DNA of 64,000 bases, taken from NCBI RefSeq assembly GCF_001969385.1, contig NZ_CP014796.1:1133501-1197500 (forward strand), written 5' to 3'. Below the pieces are notes generated by a model, which did no database searches, was not told the DNA's origin, and was given only the letters and a program-made list of their open reading frames with translations. Position 1 is the stretch's first letter. Each line of letters opens with the position of its first letter. The DNA is from Salipiger profundus. Lineage in GTDB: Bacteria > Pseudomonadota > Alphaproteobacteria > Rhodobacterales > Rhodobacteraceae. Below are positions 17,887-26,612 of the stretch, one piece after another. A program made the position numbers and the translations under genes.

Positions 17887-18850
17887 TCTGATGCCAGCGC
17901 CAGGCGTCGGCGATCATCTGCGGCATCGTCGAGCGACCCGGCGTCCATCCGAGTTCGGCGGCGGCGCGGGTCGAGCCCGAGACCAGCTTGGTCGCATCGC
18001 CGGCGCGGCGCGGCCCCTCGGAGTGCGGCACCTCGCGGTTGGTGACCGACCGCGACGCGTCGATGACCTCGCGCACCGAGAAGCCGTCTCCGGTGCCGAG
18101 GTTGAAGACGCGGCTATCCTTGCCGTCCTTGAGCCACTTGAGCCCCAGCACATGCGCATCGACAAGGTCCATGACGTGCACGTAGTCGCGGATGCAGGTG
18201 CCGTCCGGCGTGTCATAGTCGGTGCCGTGGATGGTCAGCGCCGGGCGCGTTCCGTCGATCGCCTCGAGCATCACCGGGATGAGGTGTGTCTCGGGACGGT
18301 GATGTTCGCCGACCTCGCCCTCGGGGTCCGCCCCCGCCACGTTGAAATAGCGGAAGATCACCGACTTCAGGCCATAGGCGGCCTCGAAGTCGCGCAGGAT
18401 GTTCTCGACCGCGCGCTTCGACGCGCCGTAGGCGTTGAGAGGCTCCTGCGGGGTGCTCTCGTCCAGCACGACGTTGTCATGCTCGCCATAGGTCGCGCAG
18501 GTCGAGGAGAACACGAAGTTCAGGCAGCCCGCCGCGCAGGCGGCCTCGATCAGCGTCAGCGAGCCCTCGACGTTGTTGCGCCAGTAGCGGCCCGGCTCGG
18601 CCATCGCCTCGCCGACCTGGCTCAGTGCAGCGAAGTGCATCACCGCCACGGGCTCGTATTTCGCGAAGACCTCGTCGAGGCGGGCGCGGTCGGACAGCGC
18701 CCCCTCTTCGAAGGGTCCGAACTTCACCGCGTCCTTCCAGCCGGTGACGAGGTTGTCGTAGGTGACGGGCGTGTAGCCCGCCGCTTTCAGTGCCTTGCAG
18801 GCGTGCGAGCCGATATAGCCCGCACCGCCGGTGACCAGTACGTTTGTCAT
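17867..18850 (-). CDS. galE: UDP-glucose 4-epimerase
   Basis: Interconverts UDP-glucose and UDP-galactose in the cytoplasm, supplying galactosyl donors to the glycosyltransferases downstream. The 327-residue short-chain dehydrogenase/reductase has the NAD-binding TGGAGYIGSH near residue 7, the catalytic SST and YGASK (Tyr-x3-Lys), and FRYFNVAGADPEGEVGE. It begins six bases after the galU stop on the minus strand. The pair provides activated hexoses for the locus. Confidence 0.95.
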   Translation of the reverse strand: MTNVLVTGGAGYIGSHACKALKAAGYTPVTYDNLVTGWKDAVKFGPFEEGALSDRARLDEVFAKYEPVAVMHFAALSQVGEAMAEPGRYWRNNVEGSLTLIEAACAAGCLNFVFSSTCATYGEHDNVVLDESTPQEPLNAYGASKRAVENILRDFEAAYGLKSVIFRYFNVAGADPEGEVGEHHRPETHLIPVMLEAIDGTRPALTIHGTDYDTPDGTCIRDYVHVMDLVDAHVLGLKWLKDGKDSRVFNLGTGDGFSVREVIDASRSVTNREVPHSEGPRRAGDATKLVSGSTRAAAELGWTPGRSTMPQMIADAWRWHQNGHYEG

Positions 18851-18856
18851 CGTTGC

Positions 18857-19753
18857 TTATTGCGCCGCTTTCCGGGCCGAGACGATCTCGTGCAGGTAGG
18901 CCTCGAGGTCGTCACGCAGATCGTCACGGTCGAGACCGAACGCCACGGTGGCCTGCAGGAAGCCGGCCTTGGAACCGCAATCGTAGCGCTGGCCGTTGAA
19001 GCGGTAGCCGTAGACGCCGTTGCTCTCGTCTCCGATCTGCCTCGCGATTGCGTCGGTCAGCTGGATCTCGCCACCCGCGCCGGTCTGCTTCTCGTCGAGG
19101 TTCTTGAGGATCTGAGGCGACAGGATGTAGCGGCCGATCACGGCCAGGTTCGAGGGCGCGGTGCCCGCCTTGGGCTTTTCGACCATACCCTTGACCGACA
19201 CCATCGAGCCCATGTCTTCCTCGACGTCGAGAATGCCATAGGAGGACGCCTTGTCGGCAGGCACTTCCATCGCGGCGACCATGTTCCCGCCGGTTTCCTC
19301 GTAGGCTTCGACCATCTGCTGCAGGCATGGCTTGTCGGCGGCGATCACGTCGTCGGGAAGCATGACCGCAAAGGGCTCGTCACCGATCAGACGGCGGGCG
19401 CACCACACGGCGTGACCGAGGCCCAGCGCCTTGTGCTGGCGGATGTAGGCAATCTCGCCCGAGTCCATGTTGGTCTGGTTCAGCACGTCGAGCAGCTTGT
19501 CCTTGCCCTTGGCCTTGAGGTCGGCCTCGAGGTGGGGCGCGACGTCGAAGTAATCTTCGAGCGCGCTCTTGCCGCGCGAGGTGACGAAAATGAACTCGGT
19601 GATGCCCGCCGCGCGCGCCTCGTCGATGGCGTATTGCACCAGCGGACGGTCCACGAGGGTCATGATCTCCTTCGGAACGGATTTTGTCGCGGGAAGAAAT
19701 CGAGTGCCAAGCCCTGCCACCGGAAAGATGGCTTTCGTGACTTTATTACGCAT
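18857..19753 (-). CDS. galU: UTP-glucose-1-phosphate uridylyltransferase
   Basis: Makes UDP-glucose from UTP and glucose-1-phosphate. The 298-residue protein carries the nucleotidyltransferase signature FPVAGLGTRFLPATKSVPKE near residue 10, the LVDRPLVQYAIDEA segment, MLPDDVI for metal binding and VEKPKAG. The start MRNKVTKAIFPVAG (19753) is favoured over the upstream ATG at 19777 by alignment with typical GalU starts and by an AAGGAG ribosome-binding site eight bases away. First gene of the minus-strand glycan operon. Confidence 0.95.
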   Translation of the reverse strand: MRNKVTKAIFPVAGLGTRFLPATKSVPKEIMTLVDRPLVQYAIDEARAAGITEFIFVTSRGKSALEDYFDVAPHLEADLKAKGKDKLLDVLNQTNMDSGEIAYIRQHKALGLGHAVWCARRLIGDEPFAVMLPDDVIAADKPCLQQMVEAYEETGGNMVAAMEVPADKASSYGILDVEEDMGSMVSVKGMVEKPKAGTAPSNLAVIGRYILSPQILKNLDEKQTGAGGEIQLTDAIARQIGDESNGVYGYRFNGQRYDCGSKAGFLQATVAFGLDRDDLRDDLEAYLHEIVSARKAAQ

Positions 19754-19816
19754 TGTCTGCTCCTTGCATTCGCCCAAGGCAGTAAAAAAATTAGCCTATG
19801 CAGGCGTCTCACTAGC

Positions 19817-19845
19817 ACGTTACCCGGTAGCGTGAAACTGCGCAA
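19817..19845 (-). promoter_or_regulatory. Possible sigma70-type promoter of galU operon
   Basis: On the minus strand, TTGCGC and TAACGT are separated by 17 bases, 64 bases upstream of the galU start. Match to consensus is moderate. Confidence 0.35.
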
Positions 19846-19944
19846 AAGCTGTCGGCGGGAAACCCCGCGAAAGTTTCGTGACAGCTGCCGAAAGCTTCAT
19901 CGGGTTGGAGAACTCGCCCATAGAGAGAGCAGATATAAAACCCC

Positions 19945-21177
19945 TCAACCCCTTTCGCGCACCTGCGAAACCCGCGCGCACTCGGCCTCGAGACGGCGAC
20001 GGAAGAGCCATGGCCATACGATGGGATCGCCACGATCGGAGCGCCCCCAAAGTCCGCCGATCTGCTCCCAGAACCCTTCCGGATGGAACCTCACACGGTG
20101 AAAAAGCGCCGTGTGAGAGAATCGGTAGAGGCTGACGATTCGCCCCTCGCGGACGAGTCGCTGCGCCTCGCGACGCAGCCCCGCGCGACGCCAGGGGCGG
20201 CCCGCCAGAACCGTGCGCGGGGCGCCCGGCCGGCCGGGGAACGCAAGGAACGGTGACGGTGCATCCGGCATCGGCTTCAACGTCGACAGCGGACGTGCCC
20301 GCCCCTCGCGCCAGCCATGGTCGAGCCCCCGCAGGAGTCGAAGCACGTCGTCGGGGCCGAGCGGTCCGCGCTCCATGTGGCGCAGAAGTCGGCGCCGCTG
20401 CTCGGCGCGAATCCGTTTCCAGGCAGCCGCATGCCCGGCCTTGTCGCAATGCCGCCGCAGGAACACCGCGACCGAGGCACCGATCTCGGTAAGATCGCGC
20501 GGGGTGCGGTCCGCCGCGCGACGCAAGCTTTCAGCGTATCCGTGGTGCACCTGCGCCAGCGGCACGACGACGACACGGTGCCCGGCTTCCGCGTGGCGCA
20601 GGTCGAGGTCGGTCTCGTCGAGGAAGAACCGGTAAGCCGGATCGAAGCCCCCCATCCGCATAAGCACCGAGCGCCGATGCGCCATGTTCGTGCCCTGCAG
20701 CTTGATCGCCCGGCCTGCGCGAGGCTCGGGCGCGACCGGGTCCTCGCCGTCGAGCGTGAGCTCCGACTCTTCGAGGCCCGCCGTCACGGTGCGTGCCCGC
20801 CACTGGAAGTCGATGCCGTTGCGTCCGCGGACGAAACCACCGGCCGCGGCGACGTCGGGGTTGATGAAGGGGGCGGAGAGACGGGCCAGCCATGTCGGCT
20901 CTGGCACCGCGTCGTCATCGAGAAAGGCGACCACCTCGCCCGCTGCCTGCGCGATCCCGAGATTGCGTGCGGCCGAGATATTGGGCTCGTCGAAAGGCAC
21001 GAGCTTGATCCGGTCGGCATCGGACCGGTCGGCGACCACGGCGGCTCCCTGCGGGCAGGCCACCACGATCACCTCGAAGACCGGATGGTCGAGCTGCGCC
21101 ACGCCGGTCAGGCAGAGGCGCAGCGCATCGGGACGCCCGCGGCTGACGATCACCACGCTGACCGACGGGGCGTCCAT
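19945..21177 (-). CDS. Glycosyltransferase family 2 protein
   Basis: A 410-residue transferase with an N-terminal GT2 domain (residues 1-250): SVVIVSRGRPDALRLCL, then NISAARNLGIAQA and the DxD motif VAFLDDDAVPEPTW. The acceptor-side motif FFLDETDLDLRHAEAGH is typical of rhamnosyl- and galactosyltransferase-like GT2 enzymes. The C-terminal about 150 residues are Arg-rich with no recognised domain. The start MDAPSVSV lies eight bases after the cysQ stop; the longer in-frame reading runs back through cysQ and is rejected. It forms a two-gene unit with cysQ. Confidence 0.85.
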   Translation of the reverse strand: MDAPSVSVVIVSRGRPDALRLCLTGVAQLDHPVFEVIVVACPQGAAVVADRSDADRIKLVPFDEPNISAARNLGIAQAAGEVVAFLDDDAVPEPTWLARLSAPFINPDVAAAGGFVRGRNGIDFQWRARTVTAGLEESELTLDGEDPVAPEPRAGRAIKLQGTNMAHRRSVLMRMGGFDPAYRFFLDETDLDLRHAEAGHRVVVVPLAQVHHGYAESLRRAADRTPRDLTEIGASVAVFLRRHCDKAGHAAAWKRIRAEQRRRLLRHMERGPLGPDDVLRLLRGLDHGWREGRARPLSTLKPMPDAPSPFLAFPGRPGAPRTVLAGRPWRRAGLRREAQRLVREGRIVSLYRFSHTALFHRVRFHPEGFWEQIGGLWGRSDRGDPIVWPWLFRRRLEAECARVSQVRERG

Positions 21178-21185
21178 GGGCCCGC

Positions 21186-22019
21186 TCAGGCCTCCTTGAG
21201 GTCCACGCCCGGGGAATAGGCGATGAAGAACGGGTTGGCGAAGCCGGCCTTGCCGTAGGCGAGCGGCGTGTGATCGTCGAAACGGACGACCCGGCCGCCA
21301 GCGCCGTTCAGCACCGCGTGCCCGGCTGCGGTGTCCCACTCCATCGTGCGGCCAAGACGGGGGTAGAGGTCGGCCTCGCCGGTCGCCACGAGGCAGAACT
21401 TCAGCGACGAGCCGGCGCTCTTGGAGTCTTTCACCGAGTACTTGTTGATGTAGGCATCTGTGGCCTCGTCGCGGTGCGACTTGGAGGCCACGACCATCAG
21501 CGCGTCATTGTTCGCCTCGGAGACCGAAAGCTGCGTCAGCTCGCCCGCGGTCTCCTTGTCGAAGGGGCCAGCCTCTTCGACCGAGTGCCCGAGCGAGTCG
21601 GTGTAGAACATCCGCCCCTTGGCCGGCGCGTAGACCACGCCACGGGTCGGAACGCCCTCTTCGACCAGCGCGATGTTCACGGTGAAATCGCCGCGGCGCT
21701 TGACGAATTCCTTGGTGCCGTCGAGCGGGTCGACGATCAGGAAGGTCATCACGTCCTGCTCGTGGCTGTCCGCCTGCTCTTCGGTCACCAGCGCCATGTC
21801 GGGAAAGGCTTCGCGCAGGCCGGCCGAGATCAGCGCGTCGGCGGCCTCGTCGGCTTCGGTCACCGGGCTCTCGTCGGACTTGGTCTTCACCTCGAAATCG
21901 GGGGAGTCGTAGATCTCCATGATCTTGTCGCCCGCCTCGAGCGCCAGACGCCGCATGACCTGCACAAGTGTTTCGTAATTCAAAGCCTGTCTCCTAGCTC
22001 CCGCCATTCGCGGGTTCAT
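21186..22019 (-). CDS. cysQ: 3'(2'),5'-bisphosphate nucleotidase CysQ
   Basis: Dephosphorylates 3'-phosphoadenosine 5'-phosphate, the by-product of PAPS-using enzymes, to AMP. The 277-residue inositol-monophosphatase-family protein has VTEEQ, the metal-binding DPLDGTKEF and the C-terminal MEWDTAAGHAVL. Two starts are possible: ATG at 22019 with GGAGG eleven bases upstream, or TTG at 21983 (265 residues, LNYETLVQVMRRLALEAGD) with AGGAG at ideal seven-base spacing. The second matches usual CysQ beginnings well. Pairing with a glycosyltransferase, 7 kb from a sulfotransferase, fits PAP recycling during glycan sulfation. Confidence 0.92.
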   Translation of the reverse strand: MNPRMAGARRQALNYETLVQVMRRLALEAGDKIMEIYDSPDFEVKTKSDESPVTEADEAADALISAGLREAFPDMALVTEEQADSHEQDVMTFLIVDPLDGTKEFVKRRGDFTVNIALVEEGVPTRGVVYAPAKGRMFYTDSLGHSVEEAGPFDKETAGELTQLSVSEANNDALMVVASKSHRDEATDAYINKYSVKDSKSAGSSLKFCLVATGEADLYPRLGRTMEWDTAAGHAVLNGAGGRVVRFDDHTPLAYGKAGFANPFFIAYSPGVDLKEA

Positions 22020-22130
22020 TGATCTGAAAGCCTCCTCCCCTTATGCTGACGCCGATCTGGATGGGCAAGAAGATCGGCTGAAAGTTCCGGCATCCCCCAC
22101 CCGGCGTGACGAGGATCGGAGCAGTTTGCC

Positions 22131-22961
22131 ATGTTTCAGACCACGAAGCCGCGTTCCCGGCTGGGCTCCGCGATCTACATCTCCGAGTTGATCTACCACA
22201 ATTCGGTTCGCGCTGTCCGAAAGACTCATGGCAATGCCTTCATGGCGCTGTTCATGAACATGCTGCAGACGGTCATCTTCGTGCTCGCCTTCTACTTCAT
22301 GTTCCAGATCCTCGGCATGCGCAGCACCGCGATCCGCGGCGACTTCATGATCTACATCATGACCGGCGTCTTCCTCTACATGACCCACACAAAGACGCTT
22401 GGCGCGGTGGTATCGTCCGAGGGGCCGGCGAGCCCGATGATGCAACATGCGCCGATGAACACGGCCATCGCCATCGCCTCGGCGATGCTGTCGACGCTCT
22501 ACATCCAGATCCTGTCGCTGGTGGTGATCCTGTTCGTCTACGACGTCGCCTTCAACCCGTTCGTCATGCAGGAAATCCACGACCCGATCGGCTGTCTCGC
22601 GATGATCCTGCTGGCGTGGTTCTCGGGCGCGGCCATCGGGATGTTGTTGCTTGCCGCGAAGCCGTGGTTCCCGACCCCGGTGCAGATCGTCTCGACCGTC
22701 TACCAGCGGGCCAACATGATCGCCTCGGGCAAGATGTTCGTGGCCAACTCGCTGCCCCCGCACATGCTGGCGATGTTCAGCTGGAACCCGCTGTTCCACA
22801 CCATCGACCAGTCGCGGGGCCACGCCTTCGTCGACTACAACCCGCGCAACTCCGACTGGGAATACGCCCTGTATCTCTCGCTGATCCTCATCATGATCGG
22901 CCTGATGGGCGAATTCTACACCCGCAAGCATGCCTCGGCGAGCTGGAGCGCCCGACGCTAG
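22131..22961 (+). CDS. ABC-2 type transporter permease (polysaccharide-export KpsM-like)
   Basis: Integral membrane subunit of an ABC-2 exporter, 276 residues with about six predicted membrane helices (for example MLQTVIFVLAFYFMFQILGM, IYIMTGVFLYM, ILSLVVILFVYDVAF, LAMILLAWFSGAAIGMLLLA and a C-terminal LILIMIGLMGEFY). Members of this family export capsule or O-antigen-type polysaccharides together with an ATPase. No ATPase gene lies beside it, so its partner must be encoded elsewhere. It diverges from cysQ across about 110 bases, near glycan genes, which supports a polysaccharide role. Confidence 0.8.
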   Translation: MFQTTKPRSRLGSAIYISELIYHNSVRAVRKTHGNAFMALFMNMLQTVIFVLAFYFMFQILGMRSTAIRGDFMIYIMTGVFLYMTHTKTLGAVVSSEGPASPMMQHAPMNTAIAIASAMLSTLYIQILSLVVILFVYDVAFNPFVMQEIHDPIGCLAMILLAWFSGAAIGMLLLAAKPWFPTPVQIVSTVYQRANMIASGKMFVANSLPPHMLAMFSWNPLFHTIDQSRGHAFVDYNPRNSDWEYALYLSLILIMIGLMGEFYTRKHASASWSARR

Positions 22962-23038
22962 GCAGGGATTCCGGACTAGGGGGCCGGCCGTCTTCGGGCT
23001 ACGCTACTTCCTCTCAATTGGTCGAAGAGGAGCCCGAG

Positions 23039-23674
23039 ATGTTTCGCGTCCTGTCCGTTTTGCTTGCCGCCAGTTCCTTTGGTCTCGCGCCTGGGGCGCC
23101 GGTCTTGGCCGCAGAGCCCGGCGCGCTCCCGGCGCTCTACGCCGTGAGCGGCGTCGCCTCCGATGACCAGCTCAACGTGCGCGCCGCGCCCGACGCCGGG
23201 GCAGAGATCATCGGCGCGCTTTCGCACGCGCAGACCCATGTCGAGATCACCGCGACGAACGACGACCAAAGCTGGGGCCGGGTGAACACGGGCGAGCGCG
23301 CCGGCTGGGTCTCGCTCGCCTACATGGACCGGCAGGAGGGCAGCGCCCTGCCCGACGCCGGCGCGCTGCGCTGCTTCGGGACCGAGCCGTTCTGGTCGCT
23401 CGACGCGGTCCCCGGCGAAGACGTCGGCTGGTCCGAGCCCGAGACCACGCTGCCCCGCCTTCGGGCCGACGCCCTGCGCACGGCGGAGGGCCGTTTCGAG
23501 CCCTACGTGCTGACCTTCGGCGGCCCGGGTCAGGACGGCACACTGGTCATTCACCCTGTCGAGGCCTGCTCCGACGGCATGTCCGAGCAGCTTTACGGGC
23601 TGTCCGGTGACGTGGTGCTTACCGGCCGGACCGAACGCGCCGTGTCGGGCTGCTGTTCGATCCAGCCGCAGTAA
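23039..23674 (+). CDS. Secreted SH3-domain protein
   Basis: A 211-residue exported protein. A signal peptide (MFRVLSVLLAASSFGLAPGAPVLA) precedes a bacterial SH3 domain (about residues 35-95: LNVRAAPDAGAEIIGAL, WGRVNTGERAGWVSLAYM). The C-terminal about 110 residues begin LRCFGTEPFWSLD, a pattern found in uncharacterised membrane or secreted proteins (COG3650-like). It probably binds cell wall or another periplasmic ligand; the precise role is unknown. The start was chosen at the ATG giving the signal peptide, with GAGGAG nine bases upstream, not the long upstream frame that overlaps the ABC permease. Confidence 0.78.
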   Translation: MFRVLSVLLAASSFGLAPGAPVLAAEPGALPALYAVSGVASDDQLNVRAAPDAGAEIIGALSHAQTHVEITATNDDQSWGRVNTGERAGWVSLAYMDRQEGSALPDAGALRCFGTEPFWSLDAVPGEDVGWSEPETTLPRLRADALRTAEGRFEPYVLTFGGPGQDGTLVIHPVEACSDGMSEQLYGLSGDVVLTGRTERAVSGCCSIQPQ

Positions 23675-23778
23675 AGGCCTCACCGGGGGCGCGGTGGGTT
23701 GCAAACCCACCCTACGGCGTCGCGCGCCGGATCATCCGACGCGCGGCTCCGCCGGGGCGGCACCGTCCCGCGCCGAGC

Positions 23779-24384
23779 TCAGGTCACCACGCGCAACGTA
23801 AGGTTGATCCGCCCCCCCTGCGGCAGCAGCGTCGACGAGCCGAAACGGATGCGGTCGACGCCGTGATGCTTCAGCCGCGCCTCGCCGCCCATCACCACGA
23901 CATCGCCCGAGCGCAGCCAGACCGACTCGGTCCTGCCGCCGCGCTCCTCGTTGCCCATGCGGAACAGCCCCTCGTCGCCGAGCGAAACCGAGACCACGGG
24001 CATCCCGAAATCCGCCTCGTCCTTGTCCTGGTGCAGCCCCATGCGGGCGCCCTCGCCATACCAGTTGATGAGGCAGCATTCCGGCGCCCGGTCGACCCCC
24101 GAGACGCTGTCCCAGATGTCCAGCACCTCGCGGGGAATCGGCGGCCAGTCCATGCCCTCGGGATGGCGCGGCTCGTAGCGGTAGCCGCGCCGGTCGGTCA
24201 CCCACCCGAAACGCCCCGCCGCCGACATTCGCACCGACATCTCGCGGCCGCGCGGGGTCACCGGCTGGTAGAGCGGGGCCACGCGCAGGCAGCCGCGCAG
24301 CGCCTCGACCAATCGCTCCTGCGCCGGCCGGTCGAGAAAACCCGCGTGGATGCGGAAGCCGCGACGTTCGATCACTTCGGTCAT
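23779..24384 (-). CDS. alkB: AlkB-family alpha-ketoglutarate-dependent dioxygenase
   Basis: Fe(II)/2-oxoglutarate oxygenase that directly removes methyl groups from 1-methyladenine and 3-methylcytosine in DNA or RNA. The 201-residue protein has the iron-binding HxD in MGLHQDKDE, the distal His in LKHHGVDRI, and the 2-oxoglutarate-binding Arg in RINLTLRVV at the very C-terminus. The INWYGEGARMGLHQD segment is characteristic. It stands alone on the minus strand and is divergent from dnaK. The Ada-like gene at 4011 gives the genome a second alkylation-repair activity. Confidence 0.93.
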   Translation of the reverse strand: MTEVIERRGFRIHAGFLDRPAQERLVEALRGCLRVAPLYQPVTPRGREMSVRMSAAGRFGWVTDRRGYRYEPRHPEGMDWPPIPREVLDIWDSVSGVDRAPECCLINWYGEGARMGLHQDKDEADFGMPVVSVSLGDEGLFRMGNEERGGRTESVWLRSGDVVVMGGEARLKHHGVDRIRFGSSTLLPQGGRINLTLRVVT

Positions 24385-24460
24385 GGCCTCTTTGTTCCGG
24401 ATTCCCCCGGCGGGCGCAAAGAAAATCCAGTCATTTGCCGGAATCTCGCCCTTTGCGGCG

Positions 24461-24491
24461 CTTGCAGCGCTGAAACCCCCTCCTTATATAC
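24461..24491 (+). promoter_or_regulatory. Putative RpoH (sigma32) heat-shock promoter of dnaK
   Basis: CTTG (24461) is followed after 17 bases by CCTTATATA, close to the alphaproteobacterial RpoH pattern CTTG-N17/18-CYTATNT. It lies about 115 bases upstream of dnaK. Confidence 0.5.
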
Positions 24492-24604
24492 CCTCCGAAC
24501 GCCGCGAGGCCCCGGCCAGACGGCATCACCATCAGCGGGGCAGGATGCCGTAAACGGGTCCGGACGCCTCGTGTCATCGCCTTGAATCAGAAAGGGATCG
24601 AAAC

Positions 24605-26533
24605 ATGGGTAAAGTCATTGGTATCGACCTTGGCACCACGAACTCCTGCGTCGCCATCATGGACGGCAGCCAGGCACGGGTGATCGAGAACGCAGAAGGT
24701 GCCCGCACCACGCCCTCGATCGTCGCCTTCGCCGAAGAAGAGCGCCTGGTCGGTCAGCCTGCGAAGCGTCAGGCCGTCACCAACCCCGAGAACACCATCT
24801 TTGCCGTCAAGCGCCTGATCGGCCGCCGCACCACCGATGCGGAGGTGACGAAGGACCAGAAGATCGTGCCCTACAAGATCATCGACGGCGGCAACGGCGA
24901 CGCGTGGGTCGAGGCTCGCGGCGACAAGTATTCGCCCTCCCAGATTTCCGCCTTCATCCTCGGCAAGATGAAGGAAACCGCCGAGAGCTACCTCGGCGAA
25001 GAGGTGACGCAGGCCGTCATCACCGTTCCCGCCTACTTCAACGACGCCCAGCGTCAGGCCACCAAGGACGCCGGCAAGATCGCGGGCCTCGAGGTGCTGC
25101 GCATCATCAACGAGCCGACCGCGGCCGCGCTCGCCTATGGCCTCGACAAGAAGGACAGCAAGACCATCGCGGTCTATGACCTCGGCGGCGGCACCTTCGA
25201 CGTCACGATCCTCGAGATCGACGACGGCCTGTTCGAAGTGAAGTCCACCAACGGCGACACGTTCCTCGGTGGCGAAGACTTCGACATGCGGATCGTCAAC
25301 TACCTTGCCGACGAGTTCAAGAAAGAGCACGGCATCGACCTGACGCAGGACAAGATGGCCCTGCAGCGTCTCAAGGAAGCTGCCGAGAAGGCGAAGATCG
25401 AGCTTTCGAGCGCGACCCAGACCGAGATCAACCAGCCGTTCATCTCGATGGGCTCGAACGGTCAGCCGCTGCACATGGTGATGAAGCTGACCCGCGCCAA
25501 GCTGGAAAGCCTCGTCAACGACCTGATCAAGAACTCGATCAAGCCGTGCCAGGCCGCTCTCAAGGACGCCGGCATCTCGAAGGACGAGATCGACGAAGTC
25601 GTGCTCGTCGGTGGTCAGACCCGGATGCCCAAGGTGTTCGAAGAGGTCACCAAGTTCTTCGGCAAGGAGCCGCACAAGGGCGTGAACCCCGACGAGGTGG
25701 TCGCCATGGGTGCTGCCATCCAGGCCGGCGTTCTGCAGGGTGACGTGAAGGACGTGGTCCTGCTCGACGTGACGCCGCTGTCGCTCGGCATCGAGACGCT
25801 GGGTGGCGTGTTCACCCGCCTGATCGACCGCAACACCACGATCCCGACCAAGAAGTCGCAGATCTTCTCCACCGCCGAGGACAACCAGTCGGCCGTGACG
25901 ATCCGCGTCTTCCAGGGTGAGCGCGAGATGGCGTCCGACAACAAGCTGCTCGGCCAGTTCAACCTCGAGGACATCCCGCCGGCACCGCGCGGCATGCCCC
26001 AGATCGAGGTGACCTTCGACATCGACGCCAACGGCATCGTCTCCGTTTCGGCCAAGGACAAGGGCACGAACAAGGAGCAGAAGATCACCATCCAGGCCTC
26101 GGGTGGCCTCAGCGACGACGACATCGAGAAGATGGTCAAGGAAGCCGAGGAGAACTCCGAGAAGGACAAGGAGCGTCGCGAGCTCGTCGAGGCGCGCAAT
26201 CAGGCCGAAAGCCTCATCCACTCGACCGAGAAGTCGATGGAAGAGCACAGCGACAAGGTCGACCCGTCGACCATCGAGGCGATCGAGCTGGCCCTGTCCG
26301 CGCTGAAGGAAGACCTCGAGAAGGACGACGTCTCGGCCGAGAAGATCAAGGCCGGCATCCAGAACGTCACCGAAGCGGCGATGAAGCTGGGCGAGGCGAT
26401 CTACAAGTCGCAGGCCGACGCTGGTGAGGGCGCCGACGAGCCCGAGGCGGCGGACAACTCCGGCAACTCGGGTGACGACGACATCGTCGACGCCGACTTC
26501 GAGGACCTGGGCGACGACAACAAGCGGAGCTGA
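24605..26533 (+). CDS. dnaK: Molecular chaperone DnaK (Hsp70)
   Basis: ATP-dependent Hsp70 chaperone working with DnaJ and GrpE. The 642-residue protein has the N-terminal signature [13 protein letters not shown], ATPase motifs [17 protein letters not shown] and [13 protein letters not shown], the interdomain linker [12 protein letters not shown], the substrate-binding domain and the acidic C-terminal tail [18 protein letters not shown] precedes the ATG. A strong terminator-like hairpin lies between dnaK and dnaJ, suggesting lower dnaJ expression than dnaK. GrpE is not in this window. Confidence 0.99.
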   Translation: MGKVIGIDLGTTNSCVAIMDGSQARVIENAEGARTTPSIVAFAEEERLVGQPAKRQAVTNPENTIFAVKRLIGRRTTDAEVTKDQKIVPYKIIDGGNGDAWVEARGDKYSPSQISAFILGKMKETAESYLGEEVTQAVITVPAYFNDAQRQATKDAGKIAGLEVLRIINEPTAAALAYGLDKKDSKTIAVYDLGGGTFDVTILEIDDGLFEVKSTNGDTFLGGEDFDMRIVNYLADEFKKEHGIDLTQDKMALQRLKEAAEKAKIELSSATQTEINQPFISMGSNGQPLHMVMKLTRAKLESLVNDLIKNSIKPCQAALKDAGISKDEIDEVVLVGGQTRMPKVFEEVTKFFGKEPHKGVNPDEVVAMGAAIQAGVLQGDVKDVVLLDVTPLSLGIETLGGVFTRLIDRNTTIPTKKSQIFSTAEDNQSAVTIRVFQGEREMASDNKLLGQFNLEDIPPAPRGMPQIEVTFDIDANGIVSVSAKDKGTNKEQKITIQASGGLSDDDIEKMVKEAEENSEKDKERRELVEARNQAESLIHSTEKSMEEHSDKVDPSTIEAIELALSALKEDLEKDDVSAEKIKAGIQNVTEAAMKLGEAIYKSQADAGEGADEPEAADNSGNSGDDDIVDADFEDLGDDNKRS

Positions 26534-26556
26534 GCCAGGCTCTCGGAACATAAGAG

Positions 26557-26586
26557 GGGCCGGTCCGGACGCCGGACCGGCCCTTT
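26557..26586 (+). terminator. Hairpin terminator between dnaK and dnaJ
   Basis: Perfect 12-bp stem GGGCCGGTCCGG / CCGGACCGGCCC with a 3-base loop then TTT. It probably attenuates read-through from dnaK into dnaJ. Confidence 0.7.
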
Positions 26587-26612
26587 CCGTTCCGGGCAAA
26601 AGGAGGGCATGA

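Noticed and set aside
22106..23038. Upstream extension of the SH3-domain protein frame
   Set aside because: Overlaps the ABC permease gene in another frame; the signal peptide and ribosome-binding site at 23039 give a better start.
23690..23712. GGTGGGTTGCAAACCCACC palindrome as a tRNA stem or attachment site
   Set aside because: No cloverleaf around it and no integrase nearby; it looks like a simple 3' hairpin after the SH3-protein gene.
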